Shown: positions 26,438-35,059 of the stretch, piece by piece
Layout of the letters: each line of letters starts with the position of its first letter
Numbering within the stretch: position 1 is the stretch's first letter
DNA from: CAZQYC01 sp964597495
GTDB lineage: Bacteria > Pseudomonadota > Gammaproteobacteria > Steroidobacterales > Steroidobacteraceae
Assembly (NCBI GenBank): GCA_964597495.1
Contig: CAZQYC010000017.1
Coordinates: forward strand, 1-53,227
Direction of reading: 5' to 3'
DNA length: 53,227 nt
Made by a program: the position numbers and the translations under genes
Notes under the pieces: model-generated
The model's input: only the letters and a program-made list of their open reading frames with translations
What the model was told of the DNA's origin: nothing
Databases searched by the model: none

Positions 26438-27421
26438 CTACGAGCGTTCCGCTCGCCGAACGAACTCGATAATATCAACGATACCTTGATGCAAATCCAT
26501 TTTCGGCTCCCAGCCCAATATGCGCTTTGCTTTGCCATAGTCGGCGCATCGTCCGAGGTCGCCCTTCGGTTTCGACAAGTCATACGTTATTTCGATTTTC
26601 GGATCGACAAGGTTACGTATGACTTCGGCGACGTCGGAGATCCGCGTACACGTATTCGGCCCCAGCTGCATCGACCCGGCATTGTGGCCGCGCTGCAGAG
26701 CCGCCACCAACCCTTCGATGACATCCTTAACGTGGACGAAGGCCCGGCCTTGACTGCCGTCGCCCCAAATGGAGAGCGTCATATCCCCGCGCGCAGCCAG
26801 AATGGCTCGATAAACGAGCGCCGGAATTACTTGCGACCGCGGCGACTTGTAATCGCACGGCGTTCCGTACACGTTATGCAGCGACAAAACGACCGTCTCT
26901 ATTCCGTTCTCGGTCGACAAGTAGCGGGCATCCAACTCGCCCATTAACTTGCTCCATCCGTACGCCGACTCGGGCGAGGCAGGAAACTGGTCTTCTTCCA
27001 CAAGAGGTCGCGCATCGACTCCCGTCTGCAACTCCTTGGGATAGGAACACGCGGTTCCCACATAGATATATCTCGGGACGGAGTACGCGGCCACCGCCTG
27101 TGTCACCAGGGAATTGATCAACAGATTCTTACGAAACAAAAATCCTTCGTTGGCGAACACAAAGCCTATGCCGGCGACGATGTCGGCGAGATGATAAACG
27201 CAGTCCGCTTGACGGAAGTATTGATGCCAATCCCCGGCGGTCGACAGGTCGGCGATGATTACTTTTGCGCCCGGCAAATCCCGACCGCAGGTGTACTCGA
27301 GATTGGCGATGCTACCGCGCCAAAAATTATCGAGCACGGTAACCTCATGTCCGTCGCGCACTAGCCTGGCGACGAGGTTCGAGCCGATCATGCCTGCGCC
27401 GCCGGTCACAACTATCTTCAT
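26438..27421 (-). CDS. extended SDR, GDP-mannose 3,5-epimerase / GDP-fucose synthase-like
   Basis: This SDR of about 327 residues starts KIVVTGGAGMIGSNLV. It has an active site of the GDP-sugar epimerase type, with a catalytic cysteine candidate in VGTACSYPKE and the YGWSK Tyr/Lys pair, then HNVYGTPCDY. GDP-mannose 3,5-epimerases and GDP-L-fucose synthases share this Cys-x-Tyr-Pro arrangement. GDP-mannose is made in this locus, so an epimerised GDP-sugar (GDP-L-galactose, for example) is possible, but a UDP-sugar substrate is not excluded. ATG 27421 (AAGG about nine bases upstream) is chosen over a GTG at 27430. A 16-base-spaced promoter candidate lies upstream at 27508-27535. Confidence 0.75.
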   Translation of the reverse strand: MKIVVTGGAGMIGSNLVARLVRDGHEVTVLDNFWRGSIANLEYTCGRDLPGAKVIIADLSTAGDWHQYFRQADCVYHLADIVAGIGFVFANEGFLFRKNLLINSLVTQAVAAYSVPRYIYVGTACSYPKELQTGVDARPLVEEDQFPASPESAYGWSKLMGELDARYLSTENGIETVVLSLHNVYGTPCDYKSPRSQVIPALVYRAILAARGDMTLSIWGDGSQGRAFVHVKDVIEGLVAALQRGHNAGSMQLGPNTCTRISDVAEVIRNLVDPKIEITYDLSKPKGDLGRCADYGKAKRILGWEPKMDLHQGIVDIIEFVRRAERS

Positions 27422-27507
27422 CGATTCCACCCTTTAGAGCTAATTTCTTGCCGCCGTTCCGAATGCACGCAGCGAACCGCTAAGAGCCGAAAGCGGACAA
27501 GTTTCGT

Positions 27508-27535
27508 AGTATAAAGAATTTGCTTTTGAACCCAA
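27508..27535 (-). promoter_or_regulatory. candidate internal sigma-70 promoter
   Basis: On the minus strand TTGGGT (27530-27535) and TATACT (27508-27513) are separated by 16 bases, upstream of the SDR gene starting at 27421. The surrounding 189-base gap is one of the few real spacers inside the biosynthetic run and also holds a GC-rich CCCGCGGG palindrome. The site could raise or uncouple expression of the downstream genes from the main promoter at 44.4 kb. Confidence 0.35.
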
Positions 27536-27619
27536 CAGCGAAATAACGCTCCCCGCCCGCGGGAAATCGGTTGGCCGTAAAGCGACTTCGGCGCGGATCG
27601 ACAGACCATTTCGCCGATC

Positions 27620-28813
27620 CTATGCCCGCAAGATCGTGTCGAAAATATGCTGCAGTTTCTCCGACTGGCTTTCCGCGCTAAAAACCGGCAACAACCGGCG
27701 AACGTTGTCCCGGCATTCAGACAGCGCCTTCTTGTTGGTTAAGACGGCATGTAGATCGTCGGCCGACTCGAAGGTACATCCTATGGAATATTCTCGAACG
27801 AAATTCTCGACGGCGTCGAACATTCCGCCTTTGACGACGACCGGTAGCGCCGCAGCCAACGACGAAAAGAAACGCGTGGGTAGAGTGCTTCTGAATCTCT
27901 CGTGCCTCGTCGACCAGTTGTACAACACCAGCGCGGCGTCGAACCGGTGGGCGTAGTCGCTAAGCTTTCCCGAGAACACGTCGTCATCGGAGAAATAGGG
28001 ATAGCTGTTGCGCGAATCTCGATGCGTCTGACCGGAAGAAACGTAGACATCTATTCCTGCTCGCTCGAATTTCGCGAATTCGGTATCCAGTCGATCAATT
28101 TCCCCACCCCAACGCTCCGGCGCTCCGAGAAAAATCACCTGCGGGTTCCGGCGTTCGGCGGCCAGGGAAACGTCCGACGAGCCACTTACTTGAAATGTTC
28201 TTGGAAGAAAATCCGGCAATACGGCGAGCTTGTCGGCCGAACACGAGTACTCGCGCTGCAGAAACCCGCTCATTTCCTCGGACGCACATACGATGAAATC
28301 AAGTTCGTTGAGCCATACCTTGTAATCCACGAACTCCGGAACGAACGGACCTTTGATCGCTTTGGCAACGGAATTGCCACCGAGGATGGTGCTGGGCGCG
28401 AGATTCGCGATGAATACGACCCGCTGTCGAGGGTTTATCCGCTTCACCAACCGGGAGAAATGCAACCCGATCGGACCGTAGTAGGTCACTACGACATCGG
28501 GATTCTCGCTACGGAGAATCTCTCGCAGCGAGTCCATGACCGGCGGATCCTCCGCCAGCATTCCGCGACTGCGCAACACGTCCCTCAGTTGATCAACATG
28601 GCTCCAATCTCGAAAGTACCCCGCTCGCATGGCGTTCAGAGCGTGAATTCGTTTCAACTTGTTGTAAGGATACTGATCGACGCCGAATCGGATCTCGCGA
28701 GCGCTGACATCCAGCAAGCTGACCGAATAGTCGGTGTTTACAAGCGCCGCAATTCGGCCCGCCGTCGCATGACTTACCAGCGGCGCGATCAAAAGGCATT
28801 GCCGGGAGCTCAT
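27620..28813 (-). CDS. putative GT-B glycosyltransferase
   Basis: This 397-residue protein looks like a GT-B glycosyltransferase. It has an N-terminal Rossmann half with VVTYYGPIGLHFSRL and DFIVCASEEMSGFLQREY. The C-terminal half has VIFLGAPERWGGEIDRLD, LYNWSTRHERFRSTLPTRFFSSLAAALPVVV and a short C-terminal helix. No close family was recognised. It overlaps the following amidotransferase gene (28810) by four bases, so it may transfer the acetamidino sugar made there. Donor and acceptor remain unknown. Confidence 0.7.
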   Translation of the reverse strand: MSSRQCLLIAPLVSHATAGRIAALVNTDYSVSLLDVSAREIRFGVDQYPYNKLKRIHALNAMRAGYFRDWSHVDQLRDVLRSRGMLAEDPPVMDSLREILRSENPDVVVTYYGPIGLHFSRLVKRINPRQRVVFIANLAPSTILGGNSVAKAIKGPFVPEFVDYKVWLNELDFIVCASEEMSGFLQREYSCSADKLAVLPDFLPRTFQVSGSSDVSLAAERRNPQVIFLGAPERWGGEIDRLDTEFAKFERAGIDVYVSSGQTHRDSRNSYPYFSDDDVFSGKLSDYAHRFDAALVLYNWSTRHERFRSTLPTRFFSSLAAALPVVVKGGMFDAVENFVREYSIGCTFESADDLHAVLTNKKALSECRDNVRRLLPVFSAESQSEKLQHIFDTILRA

Positions 28814-29919
28814 TTCCCGATGATCCGCTTGACGCGACGCATGGTACGCAGCACGTTCACCTCGGACGGGAACACGCTGTGAGATACAGGCGGCCGCTTC
28901 ATGTAGGCGTCGAACTCTTCCTCGGTAAACCCTAACTTCTTAGAAACGTACTTCTTGTCGCTTGCCGCCTCCCCCGAGTCGACGTAGGGATTCGTCGCCA
29001 GGTCCTTGATCGCCTCGTCACGCGTCATTTGACCCGTGCATATCTGAGTCGAATGATGAACGCGCCGTTTATCCGCTCCGAACTTTCCGGGAAGAATGTA
29101 ATTCTGATAGAAGCGAGTGAATACCGACTCGCTGTGCTTGTACCGGTACGCCACGTAACCGAACTGGCGCTGAAGTATTTCGACGGCATTCGCTTTGTTG
29201 TATTCGAAGAAGTCGAGATACATATGCCAACGAATGCCGCGAACTCGTTCGTAGTAAAGCCATCGCCAGGTACCGATGAGCGGATGAGTCCGGATCGGCA
29301 TGGTGCCGAATTTCCGCTGGATAGCGCGAATGTTCTTCACGTCGAATTTATATTGCACCCACTCCGCGGGCATCGGCATTCCTTCGGTACGGGTATTCGT
29401 ACCGGATAAAATATCCTTCAAGCCAAGCCGAGCCGCTTGCGCATAATTGGTCGCTGCCTGCGCGTTGTCCATAATCATTTCGATGTCGATGACGCCGGCC
29501 TTGAACAGCGCGCGCTGCATATCGCGGTTTTCGGTCCAGTCGATGACGTGCGTGTATAAGTCCACGTTGAGCGCGCGCACCAGATTGGCGATATTGTTCT
29601 GTGCAAGCTCGGAGTCCCAGCCGTTGTCCAGATGAACGGCGAGCGGCCTTAGTCCATTACTGACGGCCAGGTAAAGCGCATACGAACTGTCGACTCCGCC
29701 GGACAATCCCACAACGCAGTCGTAACGTTTTCCGCGCCCGTTACGACGAACCTCTTTATGAAATTTTTCGCAAAATCGCAACTTACCCTCGGCAGACTCC
29801 GCCTTATTCGAATACCGAATTAGATACTCAGTACAATAGTTGCACACTCCTTGCTCATCGAAGGAAATGTCGTGCACGCTGCTATCCATCACACAGCGGG
29901 TACAAATCTGATAGGGCAT
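28810..29919 (-). CDS. N-acetyl sugar amidotransferase 1 (WbpG/PseA family)
   Basis: This enzyme of about 369 residues uses ammonia and ATP to convert an N-acetyl into an acetamidino group on a nucleotide sugar. It has an N-terminal zinc-type pair of CxxC motifs (CTRCVMD and CNYC) and the PP-loop GLSGGVDSSYALYLA. A C-terminal region with KRRVHHSTQICTGQMTRDEA is typical of the WbpG branch. ATG 29919 is chosen because MPYQICTRC matches the family start; the longer frame to 29976 would run into the upstream gene. HisF- and HisH-like partners (30720-32101) are encoded nearby, completing module 1. A methyltransferase gene intervenes. A second, divergent copy is at 35052-36221. Confidence 0.9.
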   Translation of the reverse strand: MPYQICTRCVMDSSVHDISFDEQGVCNYCTEYLIRYSNKAESAEGKLRFCEKFHKEVRRNGRGKRYDCVVGLSGGVDSSYALYLAVSNGLRPLAVHLDNGWDSELAQNNIANLVRALNVDLYTHVIDWTENRDMQRALFKAGVIDIEMIMDNAQAATNYAQAARLGLKDILSGTNTRTEGMPMPAEWVQYKFDVKNIRAIQRKFGTMPIRTHPLIGTWRWLYYERVRGIRWHMYLDFFEYNKANAVEILQRQFGYVAYRYKHSESVFTRFYQNYILPGKFGADKRRVHHSTQICTGQMTRDEAIKDLATNPYVDSGEAASDKKYVSKKLGFTEEEFDAYMKRPPVSHSVFPSEVNVLRTMRRVKRIIGK

Positions 29920-29930
29920 ATTTCTAGAGG

Positions 29931-30704
29931 TCAAATTTTTCGAATGATACTGACCGTAGTCCAGGTCTCTCGCCATGCTCCGAATCCATCCACCGGACAG
30001 ATGTCGTTGTCCTTACCGGAACCCTGCTCGTCATTGCGGCGAGCCGATATATCATAGCCTTGCTCGAGAACCTGAATCGGTCCGGCCAGTCGGAATAAAT
30101 GCGGTATGCAAGTGTGGGTGTAGCGAAAAAAGTCGCCAGGAGCTTCATGGTAACGGACGGAGAATGGGACCAGGGTGATGCAGATGCCTCCGGGCTTCAC
30201 GAGCTTCAGCAGATTAGCCGCGGCGATCCACGGCTTCTCCAAGTGCTCAAACACATTGTTCGAATACACGACATCAAACTTATCTAGGTACTGACGATGC
30301 GCATCCAAAAAATTTTCATCGCAGATATCGCCGAAAATTACCGTTTCACCACGCGGCTGTAGATCGACGGCAAAGTACTGATATTTTCCAAAGAATTTCT
30401 CGCGACTTTCGCTGTACAAGCGATCATCAAAGAACGTGTGCCCAATTTGGCCTAGCAAATAACTCAAGCGCCCATCGCCACCCCCAACGTCCAAGAATTT
30501 GAGTTCCGATCCGGGATAGTTCAGCACATAGTCGCGGCTAAGCTTCTCAGCCTGATAGTCGACTCGATATCCGACGGCGGCCTTTGGCTTGACGACCCAA
30601 ACGCCGGGATTCACATCCAGAATGACTCGTACACCATATTGCCGCCAGCGAGCAAACGAGCTGCGGCATTGCGGAAACAGCCATAACAATAGACGCTTAA
30701 TCAT
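29931..30704 (-). CDS. class I SAM methyltransferase inside amidotransferase module 1
   Basis: This 257-residue methyltransferase has motif I FLDVGGGDGRLSYLLG, FDVVYSNNVFEHLEKPW and KPGGICITLVP. It lies between the HisF-like and WbpG-like genes of module 1, with gaps of 15 and 11 bases. That position suggests it works on the same sugar. N-methylated acetimidoyl groups are known on legionaminic acid in Legionella, so methylation of the new amidine is one possibility, and O-methylation is another. The role is inference from location. Confidence 0.8.
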   Translation of the reverse strand: MIKRLLLWLFPQCRSSFARWRQYGVRVILDVNPGVWVVKPKAAVGYRVDYQAEKLSRDYVLNYPGSELKFLDVGGGDGRLSYLLGQIGHTFFDDRLYSESREKFFGKYQYFAVDLQPRGETVIFGDICDENFLDAHRQYLDKFDVVYSNNVFEHLEKPWIAAANLLKLVKPGGICITLVPFSVRYHEAPGDFFRYTHTCIPHLFRLAGPIQVLEQGYDISARRNDEQGSGKDNDICPVDGFGAWRETWTTVSIIRKI

Positions 30705-30719
30705 AAGCTGCCGAAAACC

Positions 30720-31493
30720 TCAAGCTGTCTCATGACTGAAAAGCCGCTCGAGTTCGTGATAGCGCGGGTAAGTAATCAAAACGGCGCGATGCGGCCCATG
30801 AAATACGAAATATGCGCCGGCCGCAACAGCGCTCGCTCCAGCATCGACCGCTGCCTTTATGTCGGCCAGGCTACCAACCCCGCCTAAAGCGATCAGCGGA
30901 ACCGGCGCGGCGGCGCTTGCTTGCCGAATAAGATTCAAATCCATTCCCTCCATCACCCCATCACGATCCACTGCGTTTAATACGATCTCGCCGGCGCCTG
31001 CCGCAACAGCATGCTGCATGAACTCCAACCAGGGCTTCGGCAAGCTTTCGCCGGCGGCAGCCGCATATAGCTGCTGTTTGCCGAACCAATTCTTTTTGAT
31101 GTCGATCGAAACCAGTACGCTTTGGCTACCACAACGTTCCGCGATGCGAGTGACAAGAGACAAGTCGCTGAGCGCCGCAGTCTGTAAGCAAACCTTTTCA
31201 ACACCCAGCGCAAACAGGCGGCCGGCTTGCTCGACTGTGCGAATACCGCCGCCATAGCATAAGGGCATAAAGCACTCGCCCGCGAATTGCTCGATCAATC
31301 CGTAGTCCGGCTCCCGTCCATCTTTGCTAGCGCCGATATCAAGGACCATCAATTCGTCGACCTCCTTGTCGTTAAAAATGCGCATCGCGTTGATGGGATC
31401 GCCCACGTATTTGGGGCGATCGAACTGATATGTCTTGACCAAGCCCCCGTCGCGAAGCAACAAACACGGAATTACCCTGTGTTTCAGCATCAC
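30720..31493 (-). CDS. HisF-like ammonia-accepting subunit 1
   Basis: This 257-residue TIM-barrel protein resembles HisF (LMVLDIGASKDGREPDYGLI, CYGGGIRTVEQAG, GAGEIVLNAVDRDGV). In true imidazole glycerol phosphate synthase the first catalytic Asp lies in CLDVRDG; here the segment reads CLLLRDGG, so that Asp is Leu, while the second (SIDIKKN) remains. It is therefore unlikely to make histidine precursors and fits the paralogues (P. aeruginosa HisF2) that channel ammonia from HisH to WbpG. Four-base overlap with the HisH-like gene. No other his genes are present. Confidence 0.9.
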   Translation of the reverse strand: MMLKHRVIPCLLLRDGGLVKTYQFDRPKYVGDPINAMRIFNDKEVDELMVLDIGASKDGREPDYGLIEQFAGECFMPLCYGGGIRTVEQAGRLFALGVEKVCLQTAALSDLSLVTRIAERCGSQSVLVSIDIKKNWFGKQQLYAAAAGESLPKPWLEFMQHAVAAGAGEIVLNAVDRDGVMEGMDLNLIRQASAAAPVPLIALGGVGSLADIKAAVDAGASAVAAGAYFVFHGPHRAVLITYPRYHELERLFSHETA

Positions 31494-32101
31494 AGAGCCA
31501 CAAACGCGGTAATCAACGCCTTACCGAAACGATGACTCTTCTCCGGATGAAATTGCACCCCGTAGACATTATCGCGATTGAATGCAGCGACAAAATCGTA
31601 ACCGTGGCAAGCGGTCGCCAAAACGTCCTCCACCGACTCGCATACCGCATGATAGGAATGGACAAAATAAAAACGCTGCTCCGACTGCTGCGCTGAAAAT
31701 AGCGGACTGAACTTCGTCATCTTGACCGTGTTCCATCCCATATGAGGTATCTTCAGCGCAGAGCCTGCTGGCAGATTAAAGCGGCGGATCGTGGCATTGA
31801 TCCACCCAAGACCCGCAAGTTTGCCTTCTTCGCTCGACTTGCACATCAGTTGCATGCCGAGACAAATTCCAAGCAACGGCACGCGTCGCGCGATCACAGC
31901 GTCTTCGAGCAACTCAATTAGCCCGGCATCCATCAAATTACGCATTCCGGTATCGAAAGCACCAACACCAGGCAGGATTATCTTTTCAGCTGACACAATC
32001 TGTGTGGGATCAGCGGTAATGACTCCGTCGCTCCCAGCCGCACGCAACATGCTGCGAATCGAACCGACATTCCCCATGCCGTAGTCGATGATGGCTATCA
32101 A
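31490..32101 (-). CDS. HisH-like glutaminase subunit 1
   Basis: This 203-residue class I glutamine amidotransferase opens MIAIIDYGMGNVGSIRSML. It has the nucleophile Cys in LLGICLGMQLM and the His/Glu pair in VQFHPEKS, so the glutaminase triad is complete. It would release ammonia from glutamine for HisF-like 1 and amidotransferase 1. It overlaps the 518-residue gene upstream and the HisF-like gene downstream by four bases each. It is clearly diverged from the second HisH-like protein (33651-34289), so the two are not a recent duplication. Confidence 0.92.
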   Translation of the reverse strand: MIAIIDYGMGNVGSIRSMLRAAGSDGVITADPTQIVSAEKIILPGVGAFDTGMRNLMDAGLIELLEDAVIARRVPLLGICLGMQLMCKSSEEGKLAGLGWINATIRRFNLPAGSALKIPHMGWNTVKMTKFSPLFSAQQSEQRFYFVHSYHAVCESVEDVLATACHGYDFVAAFNRDNVYGVQFHPEKSHRFGKALITAFVAL

Positions 32102-33654
32102 GCTACACTCCGTGAATCGAATTGAGCCTCTCGCAACAGCGAGTCAAGGGAGATATCGCCTCGCAGCGGCGCTCGTTCGACGGAACGACGCCGTGCCGCC
32201 TGCGCATTCAGCGCAGCGATCTTTCGATCGATGGTTCCTTCCGCAAACTTCGCCGTACCATTTTTTATATGGTCGGGAAACAACTCCACCCCGAGCTGAC
32301 CGGTCACCAGCGAGGCCACTCCAAAGTTGGCAGCCTCGATGACAGTGGTCGAACTATGCGTAAGGTGGACGTCGACATGTCGCAGCAGAGCATACAACGG
32401 CAGCTCACTCGGTTTGTCAATGACTACGCGGCCGGATTCCTGACAGAGGTCGGAGTGAACCGTCTCTCCACGCACAACCATTACCGGGTGTTTGCGAACC
32501 CACCAGAGCCATCCTTCACCGGCATGACGAATAATTTCAAGCAGCGGGAGAATTTGCTCCGCGTCCGACAAACCCCACTGCAAGGTGACTAATGCGATTT
32601 TTCTGCCGCCGGCGGCGGCGTGCATTTCTCGAACGACTTGGTCCGCTTCGATCACAAACTGCGAACATCCCGCAAGCCAAACATCGAGCCACGGATTCCC
32701 ACCCACCACGACTCGATGAGCACCGGCGTTTCCGGCCCAATTGCGAATCGATTGCGCTTCGACTTCCGACCATACCCAAAAACTGTGCGGAACGAGATCA
32801 AAGCCGTTTATAGGCGAATTGGGAAAACGCCCATATGCCGGGTTCAACTCTCCCTGCACGCCGTGCTGAATGTCCACTGCACGGATACCGCGTCTACGGC
32901 AAGCAAGCACGAACGCCATTCCAGACGGATTGTAGTAGTCAACGATGAATGCCAAGCGCGGACTAACCTTGCTTAGAATACGTTCGTAAACGGCAGCCAT
33001 CGATAAAATACGCGCAGCGGCGGCGATGATTCTTTGTTCGGACAATACGGGGTGATCCAGATCTCGTTCGGCCATGACCGCCCGCAATTCGGCATTCTGT
33101 GGAAGTTGCGCCGTATCTCTCCAGCGGCTTCCCAGCAAAGCAGCCGAAAATATGGCTATATCCAGCTGCGGCTGTACGAATACCGACGCTGTAGCTCTCG
33201 GACGCAAGTACAAGTGTGAGGGCGTAAGCAAGAGCGTAGTCAATTTGCGCGCCTGCAGCGCTTCGATGAGCGGATCGCAGAACCGCTCATAACGCATACC
33301 GCGATTGATAACGAACGAACTGCCGTCCGACAGAAAAACCGCATCCCGTGAGTCGCGCACGCTGTCTTGCGCCCGCCAATCGCCAATGCAAGCCCGTGTA
33401 TAGCCGAAGAGCCCCTCTGCAAGTCTTGCGAAGTACCGCCAAGTCCGCCCGATCGGTAGAATGCCCCCGCTCGATGGCGGCGTACAGTACTCGCTTTCCC
33501 ACTGCGCAAAAAACCACGCAATTCGCACCGAAGGCCATATCTGAACGCCGCCCACTCTCCACTCCAAAACCGGAAAGCGCTCTTCAACCTCGTTCAATGC
33601 GTCCAGCAGTGCCGACACGCGAACAGGTGTTAACGAAGTTTCTCGCAGATTCAT
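32098..33654 (-). CDS. unassigned 518-residue protein, probable GT-B glycosyltransferase
   Basis: I do not recognise a specific family. The protein has two halves. The second contains AVDIQHGVQGELNPAYG, whose QHG element recalls CDP-glycerol and Kdo/sialic-type transferases, and HLTHSSTTVIEAANFGVASLVTG, a donor-site pattern of GT-B glycosyltransferases. It has no membrane segments or signal peptide. It is encoded exactly between the two HisH-like genes with four-base overlaps on both sides, next to a nonulosonic acid pathway. A CMP-sugar-using transferase is the best guess; a modifying enzyme acting on one of the acetamidino sugars is the alternative. Confidence 0.6.
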   Translation of the reverse strand: MNLRETSLTPVRVSALLDALNEVEERFPVLEWRVGGVQIWPSVRIAWFFAQWESEYCTPPSSGGILPIGRTWRYFARLAEGLFGYTRACIGDWRAQDSVRDSRDAVFLSDGSSFVINRGMRYERFCDPLIEALQARKLTTLLLTPSHLYLRPRATASVFVQPQLDIAIFSAALLGSRWRDTAQLPQNAELRAVMAERDLDHPVLSEQRIIAAAARILSMAAVYERILSKVSPRLAFIVDYYNPSGMAFVLACRRRGIRAVDIQHGVQGELNPAYGRFPNSPINGFDLVPHSFWVWSEVEAQSIRNWAGNAGAHRVVVGGNPWLDVWLAGCSQFVIEADQVVREMHAAAGGRKIALVTLQWGLSDAEQILPLLEIIRHAGEGWLWWVRKHPVMVVRGETVHSDLCQESGRVVIDKPSELPLYALLRHVDVHLTHSSTTVIEAANFGVASLVTGQLGVELFPDHIKNGTAKFAEGTIDRKIAALNAQAARRRSVERAPLRGDISLDSLLREAQFDSRSVA

Positions 33655-34289
33655 TGTGCGTCAAGGAATGCGCTGAGCAACGACAGTCCGACAACGCCGC
33701 TCTTCTCAGGATGGAACTGCGCACCCCAAATCTGTCCGTCGCCTACCACTGCCGTCAACTCGCCGCTTCCATAGTCGATGAAGGCAACACGATGTTTCGG
33801 ATTCGCACAGACTGCATGAAACGAGTGTACGAAGTACGCAGCTGCGCCCGGACGCAAATTCCGCAGGGGCGTTGTCGACCAGTCGATACCAGCCGGCACG
33901 GCAAGCTCACTCCAAGCTATATGTGGCACCTTGTAATGCTCGTGATCAGCAGCAGGCGGAATGCGCACGACCCTGCCCGGCAGCAAAGCGAGACCGGCAT
34001 GCTGGCCGAATTCCTCGCTGCTATCGAACAGCAGTTGCATTCCAAGGCAAATTCCCAGCAATGGCGTTCCCTTTTTGACGGCCTGCCGCAGTGCATCGTC
34101 CAGTCCACGCTGTATCAATGCCGACATGCCGCGCGAAAACGCTCCCACGCCTGGAAGAACAAGCGCGTCCGCGTGCAACAACTCGTCTGGATCCGATATT
34201 AGCTCCGGCTCGAATCCGACCTTCTTTATTGCAGCGGTCACGCTAAATAAGTTGCCCACGCTGTAATCGACAACAGCCGCACGCTTCAT
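33651..34289 (-). CDS. HisH-like glutaminase subunit 2
   Basis: This 212-residue class I glutamine amidotransferase starts MKRAAVVDYSVGNLFSVTAAI. It carries LLGICLGMQLLFDSSEE (nucleophile Cys) and AQFHPEKSGVVG (His and Glu). It is the glutaminase of module 2, co-encoded with HisF-like 2 (4-base overlap) and amidotransferase 2. It shares only the family motifs with HisH-like 1 and contains extra residues around PPAADHEHYKVPHIAW. In this module the order is amidotransferase, HisF, HisH, the reverse of module 1. Confidence 0.92.
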   Translation of the reverse strand: MKRAAVVDYSVGNLFSVTAAIKKVGFEPELISDPDELLHADALVLPGVGAFSRGMSALIQRGLDDALRQAVKKGTPLLGICLGMQLLFDSSEEFGQHAGLALLPGRVVRIPPAADHEHYKVPHIAWSELAVPAGIDWSTTPLRNLRPGAAAYFVHSFHAVCANPKHRVAFIDYGSGELTAVVGDGQIWGAQFHPEKSGVVGLSLLSAFLDAQ

Positions 34290-35059
34290 GGGACACGCAC
34301 TTTAATTTTGTTCGCCACTTGACCCCGGATATCATCCAGCGACAGCATCTTATAGTGCAGAACGGAAGCCATTGCGACGGCGTCTGCGTGACCAATGGAA
34401 ACGGCCTCGATCAAGTGGTCGACAATTCCCATTCCGCCACTCGCAATCACCGGCACAGGAACCAGTTTCGCCACACGGTTAATCAGAGCACAATCGAATC
34501 CCCGTCGCGTGCCGTCTTGATCGATGGATGTGAGCAGAACTTCACCCGCGCCTTGGGCCACAGCTTCTTGCGCCCACTCGATAGCATCGCGCGAGGTGCG
34601 CTCACGTCCTTGCTCAATCAACGCTTCCCATTTTTCACCCATTCCGGGGACACGCTTTGCTTCAATGGATGCAACACAACACTGACTACCGAATTCTTCC
34701 GAGATCTCCTTCAGGAGCTCGGGCCTACGGACGGCCGCACTGTTCACAGCCACCTTATCCGCACCCGATCGCAACAAACTTCGTACGTCCTCGACCGAAC
34801 GTACACCACCACCCACCGTGATCGGGACAAAAATATTCCTCGCAGTGCGCTCAACCAGTTCATTGAGGCTGTTACGGCCATATAGGCTGGCAACGATGTC
34901 CATGTAGATCAGCTCGTCTATGCAAGCGGCATAGTATCTTTCGCCAAACTCCTGAGGATCGCCGAGCACTCGAAGCCCTTCAAGCTGAATGCCCTTAACG
35001 AGGTTCGGACCTTTGATGTCTAGCCGCGCAATCAGCCTAGTGTTGATTTTGTTAGTCAT
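34286..35059 (-). CDS. HisF-like ammonia-accepting subunit 2
   Basis: This 257-residue TIM-barrel HisF relative keeps the first catalytic Asp (ARLDIKGPNLVKG), but the second, in the sequence AIDAKR of HisF, is Glu here (ASIEAKRVPG). It retains VGGGVRSVEDV and GAGEVLLTSIDQDG. Loss of a cyclase residue different from the one lost in HisF-like 1 suggests independent specialisation as an ammonia conduit. It overlaps amidotransferase 2 by eight bases and HisH-like 2 by four, so the trio is one translationally coupled module. Confidence 0.9.
   Translation of the reverse strand: MTNKINTRLIARLDIKGPNLVKGIQLEGLRVLGDPQEFGERYYAACIDELIYMDIVASLYGRNSLNELVERTARNIFVPITVGGGVRSVEDVRSLLRSGADKVAVNSAAVRRPELLKEISEEFGSQCCVASIEAKRVPGMGEKWEALIEQGRERTSRDAIEWAQEAVAQGAGEVLLTSIDQDGTRRGFDCALINRVAKLVPVPVIASGGMGIVDHLIEAVSIGHADAVAMASVLHYKMLSLDDIRGQVANKIKVRVP

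Noticed and set aside
30720..35059. Histidine biosynthesis (hisF/hisH)
   Set aside because: Both HisF-like proteins miss a catalytic Asp, no other his genes are present, and each pair is linked to a WbpG-type amidotransferase.
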